From Thermoanaerobaculales bacterium (GTDB taxonomy: Bacteria; Acidobacteriota; Thermoanaerobaculia; Thermoanaerobaculales; Sulfomarinibacteraceae), in the NCBI GenBank assembly GCA_025456145.1, contig JALOLD010000004.1, positions 1-64,000 on the forward strand: DNA of 64,000 nucleotides, read 5' to 3'. How positions within the stretch are numbered: position 1 is the stretch's first letter; each line of letters starts with the position of its first letter. A program made the position numbers and the translations under genes. Shown here piece by piece: positions 1-8,782 of the stretch. The notes under the pieces were generated by a model. That model did no database searches and was not told where the DNA came from. It worked only from the letters and a program-made list of their open reading frames with translations.

Positions 1-911
1 CCGGGCGAGTCGTCGATCCAGATGTCGGCCTCCTGGAGCGCCTGCGCCGCCATCTCGAGCTTCGGCCAGTCGGCCTTCGCGAGGTAGCCGCCGGCGAGCC
101 GCTTCTGGTCGACCCGGCCCTCGGCCGAGAGCATCCGGCGGACCAGCTGCTCGGCCGACATCTCGAGCGAGAAGATCGCGACCCGCTTCTTCGCGCGCAG
201 CGCGGCGTGGCAGCAGATGTTGACGCCGAGCGAGGTCTTGCCCATCGAGGGGCGGGCGGCGAGGATGACCAGGTCCTTGCTCTGCAGACCCGAGGTGAGC
301 TCGTTGAGGCGCAGGAAGCCGGTGTCGAGCCCGGTCAGGGTCGAGTGCGACGACCGGCTCTGCTCGATCGCCGCGAGCTCCGCCTCGGTGAGGCCGCGGA
401 TGTGGATCAGACCGCCGGCGAGGGTGTCCTCGGCGATGTGGTAGACGTCGCGCTGCGCCGCCTCGACCGCCTCGCGGGCCTCGCCGTGGTCCATCGAGCA
501 GGTCGTCAGGATCCTCTGGGCGGCGGCGATGAGGCGCCGCTTGACCGCCTTGTCGTGGACGATCTCGCCGTAGTGGACCGCGTTGGCGACATCGGGCAGG
601 GCGTCGACCATCGACGAGAGGTACGCGGCGCCCCCGGCCCGCTCGAGCCGGCCCTGCTCGCGCAGGTGGTTGGTCACGGTCAGCAGGTCGACCGCCTGTC
701 CGCGCTCGTGGAGCGTCGTGCAGGCGGCGAAGACGAGGCGGTGGGCCTCGACGTAGAACTCCTCCTCGCGGACCTTTTCGATCACCATGAGCAGAGCCGT
801 CGGGTCGAGCAGGATCGCCCCGAGCACCGCGCGCTCGGCCTCGGGCTCGTAGGGGAGCCGCTCGACCAGCGGCGGACCGGCGGAGATCACCTCGTTCGGG
901 CTCGTGCTCAT
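1..911 (-). CDS. dnaB: Replicative DNA helicase DnaB, 3' end cut by window
   Basis: This is the ring helicase that unwinds DNA at the replication fork. The visible 303 residues hold the all-alpha N-terminal domain (about 15-120), which binds primase and the helicase loader. The start of the RecA-like ATPase domain follows, with Walker A ARPSMGKTS near residue 226 and the SLEMS motif shortly after. The C-terminal part, with Walker B and the DNA-binding loops, lies beyond position 1. ATG at 911 is chosen because it matches the family start. It sits 9 nt behind a TACGAT -10 box (926-921), so the mRNA is probably almost leaderless. The next gene upstream on this strand is separated from it by a clear terminator. 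Confidence 0.96.
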   Translation of the reverse strand, partial: MSTSPNEVISAGPPLVERLPYEPEAERAVLGAILLDPTALLMVIEKVREEEFYVEAHRLVFAACTTLHERGQAVDLLTVTNHLREQGRLERAGGAAYLSSMVDALPDVANAVHYGEIVHDKAVKRRLIAAAQRILTTCSMDHGEAREAVEAAQRDVYHIAEDTLAGGLIHIRGLTEAELAAIEQSRSSHSTLTGLDTGFLRLNELTSGLQSKDLVILAARPSMGKTSLGVNICCHAALRAKKRVAIFSLEMSAEQLVRRMLSAEGRVDQKRLAGGYLAKADWPKLEMAAQALQEADIWIDDSP

Positions 912-920
912 GGGAGACGT

Positions 921-949
921 ATCGTATCGCAGACCGCGATCGTGGTCAG
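921..949 (-). promoter_or_regulatory. dnaB promoter
   Basis: On the minus strand CTGACC (949-944) and TACGAT (926-921) are separated by 17 nt. This is a plausible sigma70-type promoter whose start point would fall within a few bases of the dnaB ATG at 911. Confidence 0.5.
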
Positions 950-951
950 TC

Positions 952-994
952 TTTTTTCTCGCCGAGACTGCCATGGAATCTCGGCGAGAAAAAA
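952..994. repeat. Perfect 16-bp inverted repeat upstream of dnaB
   Basis: The arms TTTTTTCTCGCCGAGA (952-967) and its exact reverse complement (979-994) flank an 11-nt loop. In RNA from either strand the T run lies on the 5' arm and an A run on the 3' arm, so neither orientation gives a hairpin followed by U. It is therefore not an ordinary terminator. It sits just upstream of the dnaB -35 box and may be an operator or a small palindromic repeat. Confidence 0.8.
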
Positions 995-1004
995 CTGAGG
1001 GTTG

Positions 1005-1037
1005 TAAAAAAACGCCCGGGCCGAGGCCCGGGCGTTT
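1005..1037 (-). terminator. Rho-independent terminator of the TonB receptor gene
   Basis: An 11-bp perfect stem (1037-1027 with 1020-1010, GC core CGCCCGGG) with a 6-nt loop is followed on the minus strand by a run of seven T. It begins 18 nt after the receptor stop codon. Confidence 0.92.
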
Positions 1038-1055
1038 GGGATGGAAGACCGGAAA

Positions 1056-4000
1056 CTAGAACGACCAGCGGACGCCGAGGCGCGCCCGCCAGCGCGAGGT
1101 CAGGTCGTTGTAGGTGAAGATGTCGTTGCTCTCGGGGGCGGTGACGATACCACGGAGCTGGTAGATCGGCTTGCCGAGGTCGTTGACGCCGAGATAGGTC
1201 ACCGGGGTCACGGTGCCGAACGGGATGTACCGGACGAGCCCCGACTCGTCGTCGATGAGGTTCCAGAAGTTGAAGATGTCGAGGGTGATCTGGAGCGACG
1301 ACTTGCCGGGCACCGGGATGTTCTGCCGGATCGCCAGGTCGGTCTGGGTCACCCAGGGCTGGTTGGTGACGTTACGCGGCGCGATCCCGCCCTTGTAGCC
1401 GTCGAGCCCGGCCCGCGAGAGATAAGCGTCGAGCTGCTCCCAGGTGCCGTTGGTGATCTCGACGTCGTCCGGCCCCGAGGGCACGTAGATCAGGTCGTTG
1501 GAGGTGTAGAAGTCCTCGTTGATCGACCCCGTGCTGAAGGCGTAGATGTTGGTGTAGGGCTTGCCGCTCTGGCGGTTCCAGAACATCGAGAGGATGGTCG
1601 ACCAGCGCGAGTTGCGGTTGAGCTCGACGTTGACGTTGACCATCCCCCGGTGCTCGACCTGGAAGTCCGAGGCCGACAGCCCGACGTTGTTCGGGTCGAC
1701 CGCCTCGACGAACTGCCAGTTGGAGACCGCACGGCTCGAGGTGGCGTCGTTGACCACGTTGGACTCGCCCCAGGTGTAGGACACCGAGCCCCAGAACGGC
1801 GAGTTGCTGTAGGGCTTCTCGAGCTTGAGGATGACGTTGGTGGCGTCGCCCTCGTCGGTGTTGGTCAGATAATAGGCGCCGGAGAAGTCCCTGCTCCACT
1901 GCTCGTAGATCGGCCGGCCGTCGAAGGGCAGGGTCTCGCCGGTCTGGACGATGTTGAGGTTCTTGTAGTCGATCTCGTTGGTGCTCTTGGCGTACAGCAC
2001 CTCGGCGGTGGCGACCATGTTCCACCAGGGCAGGCGGTGGTCATAGGCGATGTTGGCGCGCCAGGTCTGGGGGAACTCGAAGTCGGGGTCGACGGCGTTG
2101 ATCTCCTGGGTCGAGGCGCCGCCGATGTCGGAGGGCTGGCTGTCCGGATCCGGGTTGAAGGGGATCCAGTTGCCTTCGCTTCCGAACGCACGCAGCGTCG
2201 TCTGCCGCGTCCCGGTCCGGCCGTAGTTGTTGGAGATCCAGACGTACGGGGTGCGGCCGGTGAACAGGCCGACGCCGCCGCGCAGCTGCTTCGAGCCGTC
2301 GTTCGAGATGTCCCAGTTGAAGCCGATCCGAGGCGACCACAGGGTGTTGCCGCTCGGGACGTCGTCGGTGCGGACCCCAAAGGTGTCGTCGGCGAGCGGG
2401 TTGTACTCCGGATCATCCGGGAAGAAGGGTGCGTCGACCCGCAGCCCGTAGGTCAGGGTCACGTTCGACCTGACCCGCCAGGTGTCGCCGGCGTACAGCC
2501 CGAGCTGGAAGGTGTCGAACTCGTCGGCCGGGTTGTTCGGGTCGTTGGCGTAGGTGTAGTCGTAGCGGCTCGCGTTGCCGGCGTAGTAGTCGGCGAGGGT
2601 GGTGAACTGGTAGGAGCCGAAGCCGTCCTGGATGAACAGGTTGTAGAACGAGTAGAACTCGTTGTGGGTGCCGATGGTGATCTCGTGGTTACCGGTGAAG
2701 AAGGTGAAGTCGTCGGTGAGCTCGATGATGTCGGTGTCGAGCTGGTTGTAGGTCGAGAACTGCTCGGTCCCCGCATGCCACGAGTTGAAGTCGCCGTCGA
2801 CGTTGTTGATCTGGATGTGCGGGAAGCGGCCGCCGACCCCGCCGCGCTTATCGCGGATGGTCTGGTAGGTCACCCGGAGCTGGTTGAAGTAGCTGTCGGC
2901 GAAGATCGCGTCCCACTGGGCGACGAAGGAGTTGGTCTCGTTGGTGAAGTCGTAGGCCTCGTTGGCCCACTCGTAGGTGGAGCTGCCGGGCCGGTTGATG
3001 ACGTTCGACGCGTCGATGTAGTTGTAGCGCGCGACCAGGTTGTTCGAGGCGTTGAGGTTGAAATCGACGCGGGCGAAGAGCTTGTCGCTCGGGGTCTCGC
3101 GGGTCAGCTCGCCGAGTCCGCCCGGGTCGTAGCCGTAGGTGTCGAGGTTGAACTGGCGGAACTCCTCGGCCTCGGCGACGTAGGCGCCGCCCTGCCAGGC
3201 CTCGCCGGTCGAGCCGTCGATCGACCAGCCGGTCGGCCGGTCGAGGTCGTTGTGGCCGTAGTTGACGAAGAAGAAGGCCTTGTCCTTGGCGATCGGGCCG
3301 CCCAGGCTGGCGCCGTACTCGGTGTCGTCGAAGGTCCCGAGCTCGGGGAAGTCGTCGGGACCGCTGCCCACCCAGCTGTCGCTCGAGGTGTAACCGAAGA
3401 CGTTGCCGCTGAACGTGTTCGAGCCCGAGCGGGTGATCACGTTGACGCTGCCGCCGGTGAAGCCGCCCTGGCGGACGTCGAAGCTCGAGGTCACGAGCTG
3501 GATCTCCTGGACCGCGTCGAGCTGGATCGGCTGGGTCTCCGCCTGGCCGCCCGGGGTGCCGCTGTCGGCGAGACCGAAGACGTCGTTGTTGACCGAGCCG
3601 TCGATCGAGATGTTGTTGTAGCGCGGGTTGCGGCCGGCGATCGAGAGCACGGTCGCGGTGGTGTCGGGCGAGTAGGTCGAGAACACCGGGTTGGTCCGCG
3701 CGAAGTCGTAGAGGCTGCGCTGGACCGTCGGCAGGGCCTCGATCGTCCGCTGCGGCACCGAGCTGGTGACGCCCATCCGGGTCGGGGTGATGAGATCGCT
3801 CGCCTGGCTCGTGATGATGATCTCCTCGGTGGCCGCCTCGAGCTGGAGCACGAGGGTCAGATAGGCCGCCTCGCCGAGCCGGACGTAGGTCTCGCCGATC
3901 GTCTGGGTGGCGAAGCCGGGGAGGCTCGCGACGACCTCGTAGGGGCCGCCGGCCTTGACGTTGGCGATGCCGAAGCGGCCGGCGCCGTCGGTGACGGCGT

Positions 4001-4169
4001 TGTAGGTCGTCCCGGTGGCGGTCAGGGTCGCGACCACCGTGACCCCGGGCAGCGGGTCGCCGTTGGGGTCGGCCACATAGCCGGTCAGTGAGCCGGTCGT
4101 CACGCCTTGGGCGTGACCGATCCCCGCCCAGGCAACGGCCAGGACTGCGATGAAGACCAGACGTTTCAT
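1056..4169 (-). CDS. TonB-dependent outer-membrane receptor with carboxypeptidase-regulatory-like domain
   Basis: This is a 1037-residue outer-membrane channel for energised uptake of large ligands. The N-terminus is a signal peptide ending GIGHAQG. Residues about 25-110 form a carboxypeptidase-regulatory-like beta domain (DPNGDPLPGVTV motif). A plug domain follows (about 120-240), then a long barrel with many aromatic-ended strands, finishing in the classic terminal Phe (GVRWSF). A strong ribosome site (GGAGGAGGAG) precedes the ATG. This architecture is typical of the large receptor families of Acidobacteriota, often linked to glycan or peptide uptake, but the ligand cannot be read from sequence. 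Two direct repeats upstream (4235-4280) suggest regulation. It stands alone, with its own terminator. Confidence 0.9.
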   Translation of the reverse strand: MKRLVFIAVLAVAWAGIGHAQGVTTGSLTGYVADPNGDPLPGVTVVATLTATGTTYNAVTDGAGRFGIANVKAGGPYEVVASLPGFATQTIGETYVRLGEAAYLTLVLQLEAATEEIIITSQASDLITPTRMGVTSSVPQRTIEALPTVQRSLYDFARTNPVFSTYSPDTTATVLSIAGRNPRYNNISIDGSVNNDVFGLADSGTPGGQAETQPIQLDAVQEIQLVTSSFDVRQGGFTGGSVNVITRSGSNTFSGNVFGYTSSDSWVGSGPDDFPELGTFDDTEYGASLGGPIAKDKAFFFVNYGHNDLDRPTGWSIDGSTGEAWQGGAYVAEAEEFRQFNLDTYGYDPGGLGELTRETPSDKLFARVDFNLNASNNLVARYNYIDASNVINRPGSSTYEWANEAYDFTNETNSFVAQWDAIFADSYFNQLRVTYQTIRDKRGGVGGRFPHIQINNVDGDFNSWHAGTEQFSTYNQLDTDIIELTDDFTFFTGNHEITIGTHNEFYSFYNLFIQDGFGSYQFTTLADYYAGNASRYDYTYANDPNNPADEFDTFQLGLYAGDTWRVRSNVTLTYGLRVDAPFFPDDPEYNPLADDTFGVRTDDVPSGNTLWSPRIGFNWDISNDGSKQLRGGVGLFTGRTPYVWISNNYGRTGTRQTTLRAFGSEGNWIPFNPDPDSQPSDIGGASTQEINAVDPDFEFPQTWRANIAYDHRLPWWNMVATAEVLYAKSTNEIDYKNLNIVQTGETLPFDGRPIYEQWSRDFSGAYYLTNTDEGDATNVILKLEKPYSNSPFWGSVSYTWGESNVVNDATSSRAVSNWQFVEAVDPNNVGLSASDFQVEHRGMVNVNVELNRNSRWSTILSMFWNRQSGKPYTNIYAFSTGSINEDFYTSNDLIYVPSGPDDVEITNGTWEQLDAYLSRAGLDGYKGGIAPRNVTNQPWVTQTDLAIRQNIPVPGKSSLQITLDIFNFWNLIDDESGLVRYIPFGTVTPVTYLGVNDLGKPIYQLRGIVTAPESNDIFTYNDLTSRWRARLGVRWSF

Positions 4170-4234
4170 TTCTCTCCTCCTCCTTAGACAGTCGTTGCGT
4201 CCGAGAATCTACCACCCCCCGGGTCCCTGCGGGA

Positions 4235-4280
4235 GGTCTTCACCCGGTTTTTTCGCCTCGCTCGGCGGGTCTTCACCCGG
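4235..4280. promoter_or_regulatory. Two 13-bp direct repeats upstream of the TonB receptor gene
   Basis: GGTCTTCACCCGG occurs at 4235-4247 and again at 4268-4280, 33 bp apart (about three helical turns). They lie upstream of a TAGATT -10-like box (4211-4206, minus strand) for the receptor gene. Same-face spacing of identical sites is what a dimeric activator or response regulator usually needs. The protein is unknown. Confidence 0.5.
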
Positions 4281-4297
4281 CGATCCGAGATCCAATC

Positions 4298-5386
4298 TCA
4301 GGCTCGTCGGTCGCCGGCCGACTGGAGCGCTCGAAACGCTGCCACCGCCTCGGCCGTCTCGACCCGCTGGTCGAGGGCGACGCCGTCGTCGGTCGGCAGC
4401 ACCCAGCCGACCCTCGCCGCGTCGCGCTTCTTGTCGACCGCGATGAAGCGGCACACCGCCTCGGCGTCGAGATCGGCGATCCCGGGGCGCGACCCGAGCC
4501 GGTCGAGCGCCCCGCGGAGTGTGGTCTCGCCGGACGGGGTGAGCAGGCCGCGGGCCCGGGCGAGGACGGCTTCCGCCTCGATCCCCCAGGCGACCGCCTC
4601 CCCGTGCAGGTAACGGCGGTACGACGTCGCCGCCTCGAGGGCGTGGCCCAGGGTGTGGCCGAGGTTGAGCGCCTTGCGCCGACCGCCCTCGCGCTCGTCG
4701 GCGGCGACGATCCCCGATTTGACCGAGACCGACCGGGCGACGAGCTGCTGCCAGCCCTCTGGCGACATCGATCGATAGGTCGGCGGCCGGTCGGACGGGA
4801 GGAGCTCGAGCAGGCCGCGGTCGCCGATCCACGCCGCCTTGACGACCTCGGCGAGGCCGGACCGCAGCTCGCGGTCGGGGAGCGTCGCCAGGGTCGCGGT
4901 GTCGGCGACGACCAGCCGGGGCGGCCAGAAGGCGCCGACCAGGTTCTTGCCCTCGGGCAGGTTGACCCCGGTCTTGCCGCCGATGGCGGCATCGACCATG
5001 CCGAGCAGGGTGGTCGGCGCGGCGACCCAGGCGATCCCGCGCAGGAAGACCGCGGCAGCGAAGCCGACGGTGTCGGTGACGACCCCGCCGCCGATCGCCA
5101 GGACGGAGGCGCCGCGGTCGAACCGGTCGGCGAGCCAGCGCCGGCAGATCGCCGACACCGAGGTCCACGACTTGTGCGGCTCGCCGGCCGGCAGCTCGAC
5201 GACACCCAGCGCCAGGGCATCGCCGACCCGGCCTCCGTGGAGCGGTCCGACGGTCGCATCGGTGACGATCCCCCGCGGGTGATCGAGCCCCTCGGATCGC
5301 AGGATCTCGTCGAGGCGGGCGAGGAGATCCTGTCCGATCAGCACGGCGTAGTCGCCGTGGGCGGAGGAGAGCTCGATCCGAATCAT
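4298..5386 (-). CDS. aroB: 3-dehydroquinate synthase
   Basis: This is the second step of the shikimate pathway, converting DAHP to 3-dehydroquinate with NAD and a divalent metal. The 362-residue protein has the family landmarks: the NAD-binding GGGVVTDTVGF stretch, TTLLGMVDAAIGGKTGVN, a LPEGKNLVGAFW segment and the metal-ligand HTLGHALE. I place the start at the ATG at 5386 (MIRIELSS). A TACCAT -10 box occupies 5398-5393, which makes the in-frame ATG at 5401 too far upstream to be transcribed. The mRNA would be leaderless. aroC lies about 5 kb away, not in the same operon. Confidence 0.95.
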   Translation of the reverse strand: MIRIELSSAHGDYAVLIGQDLLARLDEILRSEGLDHPRGIVTDATVGPLHGGRVGDALALGVVELPAGEPHKSWTSVSAICRRWLADRFDRGASVLAIGGGVVTDTVGFAAAVFLRGIAWVAAPTTLLGMVDAAIGGKTGVNLPEGKNLVGAFWPPRLVVADTATLATLPDRELRSGLAEVVKAAWIGDRGLLELLPSDRPPTYRSMSPEGWQQLVARSVSVKSGIVAADEREGGRRKALNLGHTLGHALEAATSYRRYLHGEAVAWGIEAEAVLARARGLLTPSGETTLRGALDRLGSRPGIADLDAEAVCRFIAVDKKRDAARVGWVLPTDDGVALDQRVETAEAVAAFRALQSAGDRRA

Positions 5387-5521
5387 GCCGTCATGGTACA
5401 CGCCACGGCCCCGGGAGATGCCGCCCGCCGTCGATCGAATTGAGACATGATCTTAAATTATTGCGATGCAACGGCTTGGGTGATACCGTTATGGCTCGAC
5501 GGTTCGTCTTTGGAGGGCTCG

Positions 5522-8500
5522 ATGCGCGCTCATCTCGTCCTGGCGTCGGTGGTGGTCCTGGCTGTCGGTTCGGTGGCGGGGGCCGGGGCCGCGGAGGTGA
5601 TCGACCTCGGTCCGCTCTCGACCGGGATCGAGCTCGTGGTCGACGGAGCGGAGGTGCTCCACGTACAGGTCTCGGAGGTCCGGCTCGACCGGATCGCGAT
5701 CGAGGGCGCCGACTGGGCGGTGGTTCAAGTCCCGGGCGGCCACAACTCGATGGACCGCGGCCTGCCCTCGCTGCCCTCGCTGACCGGCGAGTACCTCCTC
5801 GAGCGGACCGGCGCGATCCGCCTCGAGCTGGTCGACGCCCGGGTCCGCGAGCTCGACCTCGGAAGCTACGGTTTTTCCGGCGTCGCGCCGTCGAAGGGCC
5901 ACTTCGACCGCGGCACCGATCCCGCCACCGTGCCCTGGGTCTTCGACCCCAAGGTGTACGGCGGTGCCGCGTCCTACCCGGCCGAGACAGCGGTCGTCGA
6001 CCGCCCGGCCATCGCGGGACCGCTCCGCGCCCAGGCGCTGCGGCTGCCGACCGCACACTGGCGGCCCGACACCAACGTCCTCACGGTCGTCGAGGAGGCC
6101 TGGTTCCGGGTCGTCCGGCTCACCGAGGGCGACAACCCCAGGATCGGACCGGACCGGCCGCTGACCGGGCTGTTCGACGCCGTCGCCCGCCTCCACGCCG
6201 TCAACTACGACCAGGCCCGGTCGCGCTACGTCCCCTTCGTCGAGACCGGACGGCTGCTCATCCTCGCGTATGACGACTTCGTCGACGAGGCCGCCCCGCT
6301 CGCCGACTGGGAGAGCCTGGTCGGCTACCCGACCCTCCTCACGCCGGTGTCGGCGGCCGGGACCACCGGCGCCCAGATCAAGAGCTACATCCAGTCGCTG
6401 TACGACGCCCCGGAGGGCCTCTCCTGGATCATCCTGGTCGGCGACGCCCAGCAGATCCCGTCGCTCAGCGGGGTCAACGAGGGTGCGACCTGCGACCCCT
6501 GCTACACCAAGCTCGAGGGCGCCGACAACCGCCCGGACGCGGCGATCTCCCGGATCTCCGCCCAGACCGGCGCCCAGGTCACCGTCCAGGTCGACAAGAT
6601 CCTCGACTACGAGCAGCTCCCCGACTCGGGCTCCGCCGCGGCATGGTACGGCAAGGCGTTCGGCGTCGCCGGCGACGACACCGGCGGCACCCCGTCCTAC
6701 GCCGACTGGCAGCGGATGGACTTCCTGCGCGACGACCTGCTGGCACCGGCCTACACCTACACCGAGTTCGACCAGCTCTACCACTACCCGACCAAGGCGG
6801 CGGTCGCCGGCTCGATCAACGCCGGCCGCTCGCTCGGGCTCTACATCGGCCACGGCTCGGAGACCTCGTGGTCGACCTCGGGCTTCAGCGTCAGCGACAT
6901 CAACTCGATGCTGACCAACGACGAGACCCAGCCGGTGATCTGGAGCGTCGCCTGCGTCAACGGCAGATTCGACCGCACGGGCGGCGACTGCTTCGGCGAG
7001 GCCTGGCTCAAGAAGGACGGCGGCGGCGCGGTGAGCTTCGAGGGCGCGACGACCAACGAGTCGTGGGTGCCGCCGTGCGACGCCCAGCGCGGCTTCATCG
7101 ACGCCCTCCGCCTCGAGACCGCCTTCACCACCGGCGGCCAGCACGTCAACGGCAAGCTCTACTGCATGGACGTCAACGGCGACTCGAACTCCTCCGAGGG
7201 GACCAGATTCATGGAGCAGTCGACGCTGTTCGGCGCCGCCACGATGTGGCCGCGCACCGCCGAGGCGCTGACCCCCGACGAGCCGGTCGACTACAACCTG
7301 GCGGGCGGCGTCGCCACGCTGACCGTCAAGGTCGGCGGCGCGCCCTTCGCCGCCGCGAGCGGCGCCATCGTCTCGTTCTACGAGGACACCGGCGGCGTCA
7401 ACGTCCTCGGCTCGGGTCTGGTCGACGCCGGCGGCGTCGTCACCGCCGTGATGTCGGGCGACCCGACCCACTGCCACATCCACGGCCGCAACCTGATCCC
7501 GACCTCGTACGAGCTCGGCGCCCGAGAGGCCGGGCGGGTCAGCCTCGACGCCGCCGCGTACGCCTGCGCCTCCCTGGTGACGGTGCGGGTCGCCGACAGC
7601 AACATCCCGGGCTCAAGCCCGGCGACCATCGACACGACCACCGCCGAGCTCGCGGCGGGCGGCGGTCCGACCCTCGTCACCCTCACCGAGACCGGCCCCG
7701 ACCGCGACATCTACGTCGGCGCCGCCCAGCTCGGCGTCAACCTCGCGGTCGCTCACGGCGACACCCTCGTCGCGACCTACATCGACGCCGACGACGGCGC
7801 CGGCGGGGTCAACGTGCCACGCACCGCGACCGCGACGGTCGACTGTCTCGGTCCGGCGATCTCGTCGGTCGCCGCCACCGCCACCGAGGCCGCGGTGACC
7901 TTCGGCTTCGCCACCGACGAGCCGGGCACCACCGAGATCGTCTGGGGAACATCGGCGCCGCCCGCAAACGTCGTTTCGGACGCCGCCCTGACCACCGCGC
8001 ACGAGGTCATCGTCGACGGGCTGACGCCGTGCACGACGCTCTACTACGAGGTTCGCAGCGCCGACGCCCAGGGCAACCTGACGATCGACGACAACGGCGG
8101 CGCCTTCTACACCGTCGACACCGCCGGCTGGGGCACCTTCCTCGAGGAGAGCTTCGACACCGATCCGGGCTGGACGATCGACAACGGCGGCTTCCCGACC
8201 ACCGGTTGGGCCTTCGGCCAGCCGACCGGCCAGGGCCAGGACATCTATGGCGGCCCCGACCCCCTGGCCGGCTACAGCGGCCCCTACGCCTACGGCGTCA
8301 ACCTCGACGGCGACGCGCCGGCCAACGCCGGGAACAACGAGATCAAGCTCACCACCCCGGTCATCGACCTGTCGGAGGCGACCTCGGCGCGGCTCCGCTT
8401 CCGGCGCTGGCTCGGGGTCGAGCAGGACGCCTACGACCACGCGCGGATCCTGCTCTCCCTCGACGGCGGCGCGAGCTGGCAGACGGCCTGGGAGAACGGA

Positions 8501-8749
8501 AGCTCGACCATCGACGACCAGGCGTGGATCGAGCAGGTCGTCGACCTGCCCCAGGCGGTCGGCCAGAGCCAGGTCAGGATCCGCTGGACCTACGGCTCGT
8601 CCGACAGCATCTGGAACTACTGCGGCTGGAACATCGACGACGTCGTCGTCGAGGGTGCGAGACCCTGCACCAACATGAACCCGCTCTTCCTCGACGGCTT
8701 CGAGACCGGCGACTGCAGTCGCTGGGACATGGTCGTCGGCGAGAACTGA
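5522..8749 (+). CDS. Secreted C25-family (gingipain-type) cysteine peptidase
   Basis: The 1075-residue product has a signal peptide (MRAHLVLASVVVLAVG... to AGA/AA). After a propeptide-like N-terminal region comes a C25 caspase-like catalytic domain (about residues 250-610). It carries the catalytic His in IGHGSE and the Cys in SVACVNG. Beyond this are a beta domain resembling the gingipain Ig-like fold, a fibronectin-III-like segment (about 775-865) and a C-terminal jelly-roll module rich in Asp/Gly/Trp. The protein ends LFLDGFETGDCSRWD plus eight residues. The start is fixed by GGAGGG at 5512-5517; an in-frame ATG at 5447 would precede the signal peptide and has no ribosome site. It probably degrades extracellular protein. 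Substrate specificity is not readable. Confidence 0.88.
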   Translation: MRAHLVLASVVVLAVGSVAGAGAAEVIDLGPLSTGIELVVDGAEVLHVQVSEVRLDRIAIEGADWAVVQVPGGHNSMDRGLPSLPSLTGEYLLERTGAIRLELVDARVRELDLGSYGFSGVAPSKGHFDRGTDPATVPWVFDPKVYGGAASYPAETAVVDRPAIAGPLRAQALRLPTAHWRPDTNVLTVVEEAWFRVVRLTEGDNPRIGPDRPLTGLFDAVARLHAVNYDQARSRYVPFVETGRLLILAYDDFVDEAAPLADWESLVGYPTLLTPVSAAGTTGAQIKSYIQSLYDAPEGLSWIILVGDAQQIPSLSGVNEGATCDPCYTKLEGADNRPDAAISRISAQTGAQVTVQVDKILDYEQLPDSGSAAAWYGKAFGVAGDDTGGTPSYADWQRMDFLRDDLLAPAYTYTEFDQLYHYPTKAAVAGSINAGRSLGLYIGHGSETSWSTSGFSVSDINSMLTNDETQPVIWSVACVNGRFDRTGGDCFGEAWLKKDGGGAVSFEGATTNESWVPPCDAQRGFIDALRLETAFTTGGQHVNGKLYCMDVNGDSNSSEGTRFMEQSTLFGAATMWPRTAEALTPDEPVDYNLAGGVATLTVKVGGAPFAAASGAIVSFYEDTGGVNVLGSGLVDAGGVVTAVMSGDPTHCHIHGRNLIPTSYELGAREAGRVSLDAAAYACASLVTVRVADSNIPGSSPATIDTTTAELAAGGGPTLVTLTETGPDRDIYVGAAQLGVNLAVAHGDTLVATYIDADDGAGGVNVPRTATATVDCLGPAISSVAATATEAAVTFGFATDEPGTTEIVWGTSAPPANVVSDAALTTAHEVIVDGLTPCTTLYYEVRSADAQGNLTIDDNGGAFYTVDTAGWGTFLEESFDTDPGWTIDNGGFPTTGWAFGQPTGQGQDIYGGPDPLAGYSGPYAYGVNLDGDAPANAGNNEIKLTTPVIDLSEATSARLRFRRWLGVEQDAYDHARILLSLDGGASWQTAWENGSSTIDDQAWIEQVVDLPQAVGQSQVRIRWTYGSSDSIWNYCGWNIDDVVVEGARPCTNMNPLFLDGFETGDCSRWDMVVGEN

Positions 8750-8782
8750 GCCCCTCCGCGGGGGGCGGTCCTTCGACCGAGC

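Noticed and set aside
1041-4091. A 1016-codon open frame antisense to the TonB receptor
   Set aside because: It is rich in Val, Gly, Arg and Asp without any domain. It exists because high-GC codon bias keeps the opposite strand open. The receptor on the other strand has a signal peptide, domains and a terminator.
8750-8782. A bidirectional terminator in the 33-bp gap between the C25 peptidase and 5'-nucleotidase genes
   Set aside because: A short GC stem can be drawn, but it has no U tract on either side and is too weak to call.
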